Shown here: positions 58,681 to 64,000 of the stretch, in pieces
How positions within the stretch are numbered: position 1 is the first letter of the stretch
How the letters are laid out: every line of letters begins with the position of its first letter
Assembly (NCBI GenBank): GCA_946902875.1
Contig: OX336345.1
Location: 69,501-133,500 of the forward strand
Reading direction: 5' to 3'
DNA length: 64,000 bases
DNA from: Nematopogon swammerdamellus
Taxonomy: Eukaryota > Arthropoda > Insecta > Lepidoptera > Adelidae
Made by a program: the position numbers and the translations under genes
Notes under the pieces: model-generated
Told to the model about the DNA's origin: nothing
What the model saw: only the letters and a program-made list of their open reading frames with translations
The model's database searches: none

Positions 58681-58740
58681 TATAAAATTTTTTTTGATTT
58701 TTTCCATATAAAGCGCCAATTTGACATGACTCTGGAGATG

Positions 58741-60830
58741 ACTTTTATTTTATGTATGATAGTGCTCTTTTCTCTATTTCCTCTTTGATGGTCGGCGCCT
58801 CAAGGTACTCGTGAATCTCCTCGTTCCTGGCGAACCAAGGTGCACTACTGATACACCGCAGGGCTTTATTCTGAAACCGCTGCAGAATTTCCACATTGGA
58901 TGTACCAGCCCCACAGCTCTATACCATACGTCCACATTTGTTTTAGTATGCTTTTGTAGACAGTGATTTTGTTGAATAATGACAGTTTCGATTGTTTTCC
59001 AAGCAGCCAATACATTTTGTTGTAGCTTAAGTTGAGTTAGTGTTTATGTGAGTTTTCTAGTGCAGTCCTCTATCTAAGTGACAGTCGAGATATTTAACGC
59101 TGATTTTGTGTGGTAACGTTTCACCTTTTTTTATTTTGAATAGTAGCCCCTTATGCCAGACACGCTCGAATGCCTGTTGGAGGTCGAGAAACACTGCAGA
59201 GCAGTACTCCTTTTTCTCATATGTATGTCGTATCTGCTGCACGATTCGGTGCACCTGCTCTATGGTCGAATGATGTGAGCGGAAGCCAAATTGGTGATCT
59301 GGTATTAAGCTTCTCTCTTCCATCAATGGTTTTAGACGGAGTTAAAAGACAGTTTTTTTTATTGAAATCGCGACATATGGCGCCGAGCCACCTATAAGAT
59401 GTCTAACGACGCCCATGGACACTCGGTCGTATGCGGGGGTTGCGAATGCCATGCCGGCCTGACAGGTGCCCATTCACGCCCCTCTTGAAGGATCCGAGAT
59501 TGTACTTGGGGGGGAATATATGAGCAGGGAGAGCGTTCCAGAGTTTACCGGTTCTGTAGAGGAAAGATCTGCAGAATCGATTGGTACGCGTCCGCGGTAA
59601 GTCCAGCGTATAGGAATGCAATCCCTGCCCAGTGCGTGTGGTGCGGAGGTGGAAAGGGGACGGCGGAATTTTGTTAAACAGCTCCTCCGAGCACTCCCCA
59701 TGGAATAATCGATAGAACACACTTAGGGAGCCGACATCCCTACGGTGTTGCAGTGGTTCTAGATCGCGGGACACTTCGGGGTCACCCACTAGTCGCACGA
59801 CTCGACGCTGGATCGAGTCCAAAGGCGCAAGCTGGTATTTGGTAGAGCCATCCCACAGGTGCGAGCAGTACTCCAAGCAGGACCTGATCTGCGATTTATA
59901 CAAAAGCAGCTTTTGGTCCGGCGTGAAGTACCGTCGCACCTTATTGAGTATGCCCAGCTTTTTAGAAGCCAGCTTGACCTTCCCCTCGATATGGCGACGA
60001 ATTTTTAGGTCGTGCGACAGTTCGACTCCGAGGAGCCAGTACAGTCTGGAACAATTTCGACAACAGGGGAAGAAGACGTATGGGCCGATACGAAGTAACC
60101 TCATTTATAGGTTTGCCTTCCTTGTGAATCATATTCATTTGGGAGAGTTTCTACAGATGTGGAAAGTACTGTAGTCTTAGTATAGAGTTATAAAATATGA
60201 CAAGAAACACCACTCCCTTTCTTGGAAGCTTTTTGAGTACTTCACCCGTTATCAGATCAAAACCTGGGGCCTTTTTTTTCTAAGCTTTTTATTACACTTA
60301 TTAGTTCTTTGACAGTGATCGGTTTAAGTGGAAGTGATCACTTTTTAGAAATCGGTCAATCTCATCTTCCTTTGCGTTGTCTGTTCCCTCATTTGGCTTA
60401 AAAACATTTTCAAGATGTTTTCCGAAGATCTCCACCTTCTCTTTAGGACTTCTAGCCCACGTGTTATCTGCTTTTCTGAGTGGTGGTATTGTTTGCAGTA
60501 TATTACTGCAATTGCTAATGGACCCTCCCAGTTGTCAATTGAAATGGAACTGGCTTGCAAGTAATCACGCCGATATTCGCACAATTCATGGTGTTTTATG
60601 CAGTTTCTAATTATTACCGCTGTTCCTCCGTGGGCAGTGCCATCTGGATGGTTTGAGAAGTAGCAAGAGTAGTCTTTTAAAGTAAAACTGCTTTTGTCTG
60701 TCAGATGTGTTTCTGACAGTAGTAGGATATCAAGCATGTGTGTCGTCACCAATAGTTCTACCTCATGTTGGTTGTGTGCTAGACCATTGATGTTCCAAGC
60801 GGCAATTCTTAGGTTATTTATGAATTTTAC
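58741..60830 (-). mobile_element. Jockey LINE with nested CR1-like insertion
   Basis: From 60830 downward, minus strand: endonuclease start (THMLDILLLSETHLTDKSSF, HPDGTAHGGTAVIIRN), a gap, KKAPGFDLITGEVLKKLP, FPHLWKLSQMNMIHKEGKPI, EVTSYRPIRLLPLLSKLFQ, then insertion 59349-60038, then RLKPLMEERSLIPDHQFGFR, SAVFLDLQQAFERVWHKGLL, a deletion over the YxDD region, and KMYWLLGKQSKLSLFNKITV with WTYGIELWG. Several stops and frameshifts are present. Confidence 0.8.
59349..60038 (-). mobile_element. CR1-like LINE (second type) 3' fragment inside Jockey
   Basis: The frame at 59403-60036 reads LLGVELSHDLKIRRHIEGKV, YFTPDQKLLLYKSQIRSCLE, EYCSHLWDG, SIQRRVVRLVGDPEV, FLYRTGKLWNALPAHIFPPK. It is related to but distinct from the family at 62671. 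Poly(A) tail at 59349-59358. acagt borders both sides and is the likely target duplication. Jockey reads SKLFQ on one side and RLKPLMEER on the other. Confidence 0.8.
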
Positions 60831-60839
60831 TTACAAGCA

Positions 60840-61292
60840 TTGTAATTTAGGCTAACTAGGTTGCCTATTTGATTTACTAGAGTATAATTTTTTTCTGATT
60901 GTGCTAATAATATTTTCTCTAGAGTATTTGTTGGTTGAGATATTTCTTCGTCTCTGGGTTTCTCCGCTGCGTCAGCGTAGCTGTTCTTTGCTGGCTTTTT
61001 GGGGACATTGGCTCGGCCTGTGCCTTTTAGCGTGTTTGGATAATCTGAGGATTTTTGTTGAGCAGTGGCTCTTCGACCTTGTCTTTGAGTCTTTCTGGCA
61101 AGTATTTCTTTGTAGATTTCTTTGTACTTATCTGTCTCTGTTGAGATATTCAGTGTCAGTTTTTGACTTTTGTATTTGGGCTTGAGGGGTGTGCATCCAC
61201 TGACACATTCCCATTGTCTTTCAGTGCTGTAGCAGGTCCTGGGGCATGATACTTATAAGCGCTTTGTATAAAAATAAATGTAAATGTTACAG
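60840..61292. other. Intron, no gene seen
   Basis: T-rich intron up to the acceptor at 61292. A weak TTG/CTG-rich stretch (60940-61180) may be the start of the LINE but has no recognisable motif. Confidence 0.35.
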
Positions 61293-61451
61293 AACGCCAT
61301 AGCGATGGTAAGCAAGCTGAAGTACGATACCAAGTACGCAAAGGCGATGAAGTACATATTCGGCAAGACCCTCATCTGCCGTAACCTGGAGTTCGCCACC
61401 GAGCTCGGCAAGCAGTTCCATCTCGACTGCGTCACGCTCGAGGGAGATCAG
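61293..61451 (+). CDS. SMC3: SMC3 exon (hinge)
   Basis: 53 codons in phase 0 lie between acceptor aatgttacag and donor gttggt. NAIAMVSKLKYDTKYAKAMK, YIFGKTLICRNLEFATELGK, QFHLDCVTLEGDQ matches about residues 606-658. GKTLICR.. and CVTLEGDQ are conserved in SMC3 hinges. The donor gttggt is weaker than the others. The last ~95 bases and the donor are repeated downstream; the first copy starts a changed gcaagatcttcatctgc so it lacks the KTL sequence of this exon. Confidence 0.95.
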
Positions 61452-61776
61452 GTTGGTGCTCCTTATATTCGGCAAGATCTTCATCTGCCGTAACCTGGAG
61501 TTCGCGACCGAGCTCGGCAAGCAGTTCCATCTCGACTGCGTCACGCTCGAGGGAGATCAGGTTGGTGCTCCTTATATTCGGCAAGATCTTCATCTGCTGG
61601 AACCTGGAGTTCGCCACCGAGCTCGGCAAGCAGTTCTATCTCGACTGCGTCACGCTCGAGGGAGATGAGTTGGTGCTCCTTATATTCGGCAAGATCTTCA
61701 TCTGCTGGAACCTGGAGTTCGCCACCGAGCTCGGCAAGCAGTTCCATCTCGACTGCGTCACGCTCGAGGGAGATCA
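61452..61776 (+). repeat. 109-bp tandem array (3 copies) of an SMC3 exon 3' end with its donor
   Basis: Exon-like ends gagggagatca(g) followed by (g)ttggtgctcc occur at 61451 (real), about 61560, about 61669 and about 61777. The unit is ~14 bp of intron (gttggtgctccttat) plus ~95 bp of exon. Two copies changed ctgccg to ctgctgg, and the third copy lost a base (gagatgag), so later copies have no correct donor. Reading through the real donor reaches TAA within 14 codons. Confidence 0.92.
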
Positions 61777-61864
61777 AACTGGTATCTTCCATATTATTCG
61801 GGCACTGGGGCTGGATAGAAAATGAAACACCACTCGAAAACGTTTTACTAATTAAAATAACTAC

Positions 61865-62306
61865 GTACATGAGCTGGGTGTGTGAGGTGTCGTCGAAGGG
61901 CTCTCTCACGGGCGGGTACTTCAACAACACGCGCTCGCGGCTGGAGATGCAGAAGTTAGATCGCATTTATGTTGAGAGAAGAGGTAATGTCACTTGATAC
62001 ATATGTACATGAGCTGGGTGTGTCAGGTGTCGTCGAAGGGCTCCCTCACGGGCGGGTACTTCAACAACACGCGCTCGCGGCTGGAGATGCAGAAGTTAGA
62101 TCGAATTTATGTTGAGAGAAGAGGTAATGTCACTTGATACATATGTACATGAGCTGGGTGTGTCAGGTGTCGTCGAAGGGCTCCCTCACGGGCGGGTACT
62201 TCAACAACACGCGCTCGCGGCTGGAGATGCAGAAGTTAGATCGCATTTATGTTGAGAGAGGAGGTAATGTCACTTGATACATATGTACATGAGCTGGGTG
62301 TGTCAG
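61865..62306 (+). repeat. 140-bp tandem array (3 copies) on the acceptor of an SMC3 exon
   Basis: Exon-like starts GTGTCGTCGAAGGGCTC at 61887, 62027 and 62167; the real exon is at 62307. Period is exactly 140. Each has acceptor gagctgggtgtgtcag (the first reads gtgtgag) and 69 bases of exon up to ATGCAGAAG. Then diverges with ttagatcg(c/a)atttatgttg and a donor-like agag/gtaatg. A TGA follows in frame. Confidence 0.95.
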
Positions 62307-62518
62307 GTGTCGTCGAAGGGCTCCCTCACGGGTGGGTACTTCAACAACACGCGCTCGCGGCTGGAGATGCAGAAGACGCGCTCGGAGCTGATGGAGCAGA
62401 TGGGCAGCCTGGAGCGGGAGCTGGCCGCGCTGCGCCAGGAGCTCCACACCACCGAGTCCAGCATCAACAGCATCGTCTCAGACATGCAGAAGACTGAGAC
62501 TAAGCAGGGCAAGGCTAA
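62307..62518 (+). CDS. SMC3: SMC3 exon (end of hinge and start of ascending coiled coil)
   Basis: 70 codons plus two bases (AA) lie between acceptor gggtgtgtcag and donor gtatgt. VSSKGSLTGGYFNNTRSRLE is the conserved end of the hinge ([20 protein letters not shown] in vertebrates). MEQMGSLERELAALRQELHT and SSINSIVSDMQKTETKQGKA start the ascending coiled coil (to about residue 730). The remaining ~490 residues, with the C-terminal ATPase head, lie beyond 64000. The last of four equivalent acceptors is used here. Confidence 0.94.
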
Positions 62519-62670
62519 GTATGTTTTATCATAATAAATGTCATCATACTACCTATTTATTTATTTATATAAAACTCTATTATTCCGCCTTATTGTACCT
62601 ACTTACACCAACCAACATACACACCACATGCCGTATGCCGAAAATCGGGGTAAGCAGAGTAATCGGTGCT
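62519..62670. other. Intron start, nothing recognised
   Basis: Short AT-rich intron between the donor and the poly-T of the CR1-like LINE. Confidence 0.4.
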
Positions 62671-64000
62671 GTTTTTTTTTTTTTTTTTTTTTTTTTTTTA
62701 TTGCTACCGAACTGGGTGGCTCTGTCCGAGGTCGCAACCTCAGGCGCAGCCAATTTCACCCCCGAGGAGGTGCCAGTCCGGCTTGGAGGTGGACTAATGT
62801 TGCTGGGGAAAGGCTATTAACCCGCGATTTGAAGATCTGTGGATTGTAGGAGTGGGGGAAGATATTTCCTGGGAGCCCGTTCCACACCTTTGCAGTGCGG
62901 CACAAGAACGATTTAGAGAATCCTGCAGTTCGAAGAACTCTTCTGTCGACTACAAACGGGTGTTCCGCGAGAGTATGGCGGGTTTGGCGAAGGCGAACAG
63001 GAGGAGGAGGGATAAGGGAAGCAAGTTCGTCAGAGCAGCGGCCATAGTAGTACCGATAAAACAGGCTCAATGACCCAACGATACGTCTGTGCTTTAGAGG
63101 TTGAAGGTCCTTTGTGAGTACGGAGTCACCAATGAGGCGAATGGCTCGTCGCTGAATAGAATCCAAGGCTGAAAGAAGGTACTCAGGGGAACCCTCCCAA
63201 AGATGACTGCAATATTCCATCACCGGTCTTACTTGTGCTTTGTAGAGTGTAAGCAGTTGGACCGGCGTGAAAAATCGCCGACAGCGGTAAAGGACTCCTA
63301 ATTTTCGAGACGCTAGTTTCGCCTTGGACTCTATGAACGATCGAAACCCAACGTCCCTGGACACCTCCATACCCAGGACGCCCAGACTACCATCGTTGGG
63401 GACTTGGCTGCCCTGAAAAGTGGCTTGGAGAGGAAACGGATCAGCCTTAGTAGAGAAGGCACAAGCTTGCGTCTTGGCTACGTTGAAGTTGACCAAGTTC
63501 TTCTTCCCCCAAGAGGATACTTTTTCGAGAACCTGGTCAACCCGAGCAACAGTTTCGCGTCTCGCGTTTGCTGCTGAGGCCTCTCTACCCTTCCAGTCCT
63601 TGATGAACCCTTCGTGCACCGTGCTGTCGTCCGCGTAACAGTGTATTTCGCCGAGCGAGAGCATGTCGTTGATGAACAATAAAAACAGCGTAGGCGACAG
63701 CACGGATCCTTGTGGAACACCAGCATTGATTGAGTAGTCGGCCGAGCAGGCACCATCTAGGGTGACAAATATCGACCGGCCACTCAAAAAGCTGGAGATC
63801 CAGGTGCACAGTTTTGTAGGGACACCGTAGGCCGGAAGCTTGCTTAAGAGTCCCCGGTGCCAGACGCGATCGAATGCTTTGGATATGTCCAGAGCGACCG
63901 CCAGCGATTCCCCAAAACCATCGAGCCTTTCAGCCCATAAATGCGTGACGTACGCTAGAAGATCTCCAGTCGACCTTTGCTTGCGAAAGCCGTATTGTTT
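62671..64000 (-). mobile_element. CR1/Jockey-group LINE, best copy, runs off the window
   Basis: Thirty T residues at 62671-62700 are the poly(A) tail of a minus-strand insertion. The copy is collinear with those at 1946-4821 and 49178-49890 and fills in the sequence missing from them. No interruption is seen up to the window end. Confidence 0.88.
62756..64000 (-). CDS. CR1/Jockey-group ORF2 reverse transcriptase (partial, intact as far as seen)
   Basis: Open across the window end without stop or frameshift. Motifs in order: YGFRKQRSTGDLLAY, LAVALDISKAFDRVWHRGLL (catalytic Asp in DISKAFD), NAGVPQGSVLSPTLFLLFIN, IHCYADDSTVHEGF (active-site YADD), VNFNVAKTQACAFSTK, LGVLGMEVSRDVGF, thumb and C-terminus ending LAPPRG and stop at 62756. 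All catalytic residues of the reverse transcriptase visible here are intact, so the copy may be young. The N-terminal endonuclease lies outside the window. Confidence 0.85.
   Translation of the reverse strand, partial: KQYGFRKQRSTGDLLAYVTHLWAERLDGFGESLAVALDISKAFDRVWHRGLLSKLPAYGVPTKLCTWISSFLSGRSIFVTLDGACSADYSINAGVPQGSVLSPTLFLLFINDMLSLGEIHCYADDSTVHEGFIKDWKGREASAANARRETVARVDQVLEKVSSWGKKNLVNFNVAKTQACAFSTKADPFPLQATFQGSQVPNDGSLGVLGMEVSRDVGFRSFIESKAKLASRKLGVLYRCRRFFTPVQLLTLYKAQVRPVMEYCSHLWEGSPEYLLSALDSIQRRAIRLIGDSVLTKDLQPLKHRRIVGSLSLFYRYYYGRCSDELASLIPPPPVRLRQTRHTLAEHPFVVDRRVLRTAGFSKSFLCRTAKVWNGLPGNIFPHSYNPQIFKSRVNSLSPATLVHLQAGLAPPRG

Overview
The window looks like a moth or butterfly (Lepidoptera) nuclear genome. 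Three things suggest this: an insect-type (TTAGG)n telomere motif inside the window, a Dong/R4-like retrotransposon sitting in TAA repeats, and many copies of short interspersed repeats common in Lepidoptera (ends such as gcccgcggcttcgctcg and gcacttggccggttt). The only host gene that can be named is SMC3, the cohesin ATPase subunit. It runs on the + strand from 7918 to beyond 62518. Twelve internal exons (7918-8076, 12099-12224, 16749-16916, 20884-20975, 35014-35167, 36664-36893, 39515-39724, 43546-43645, 55197-55343, 56217-56375, 61293-61451, 62307-62518) join in one open frame. They cover roughly residues 91-730 of a typical 1200-residue SMC3: part of the N-terminal head with the two acetylated lysines, the descending coiled coil, and the hinge. 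The first ~90 residues and the C-terminal half lie outside the window or were not found. A second host exon, from an unrecognised gene, lies on the minus strand at 961-1221.

The most unusual feature is how the SMC3 introns are built. At six splice junctions a segment of about 110-160 bp spanning the exon/intron boundary has been tandemly duplicated: 33 extra copies of 129-131 bp before the exon at 16749, 5 of 133 bp before 20884, 3 plus a partial of 120 bp before 36664, 23 of 158 bp after 39724, 3 of 109 bp after 61451, and 3 of 140 bp before 62307. Each copy carries a decoy splice site and a piece of exon. The 131-bp units also carry a donor-like site that would define an in-frame 48-nt cassette. 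The minus-strand gene at 961-1221 shows a 48-bp version of the same thing. The 120-bp array is fused directly to a short (TTAGG)n tract.

The rest of the intron space is mobile elements, often nested. 1626-5661 is a hAT element with an 8-bp target duplication; it holds a CR1/Jockey-group LINE, which itself holds an R2/NeSL-like LINE. 6716-7680 is a Jockey-like fragment. 9131-11842 is an RTE-like LINE split by an R2-like fragment, plus a second R2-like copy. 17048-18522 is a foldback-like element with tandemly repeated arms. 19300-20142 and 34003-34383 hold SINEs with a 5S-rRNA-like head. 24672-28360 is a head-to-tail pile of R2-like copies. 29320-32910 is a LINE split by two insertions. 37720-39040 is a 1.3-kb polypurine tract. 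43766-48872 is a large DNA element with 8-bp target duplications; it contains an RNase H LINE with a 14-bp target duplication. 49075-50000 is an RTE-like LINE split by a CR1-like copy. 50219-54613 is a Dong-like element split by an ORF1-only half-LINE, followed by two more Dong-like 3' ends. 57770-58680 holds a retroelement tail and a mariner remnant. 58741-60830 is a Jockey LINE split by a CR1-like element, and 62671-64000 is a CR1-like LINE running off the window.

All family assignments come from reading the translated sequence and from remembered family motifs. No database search was run.
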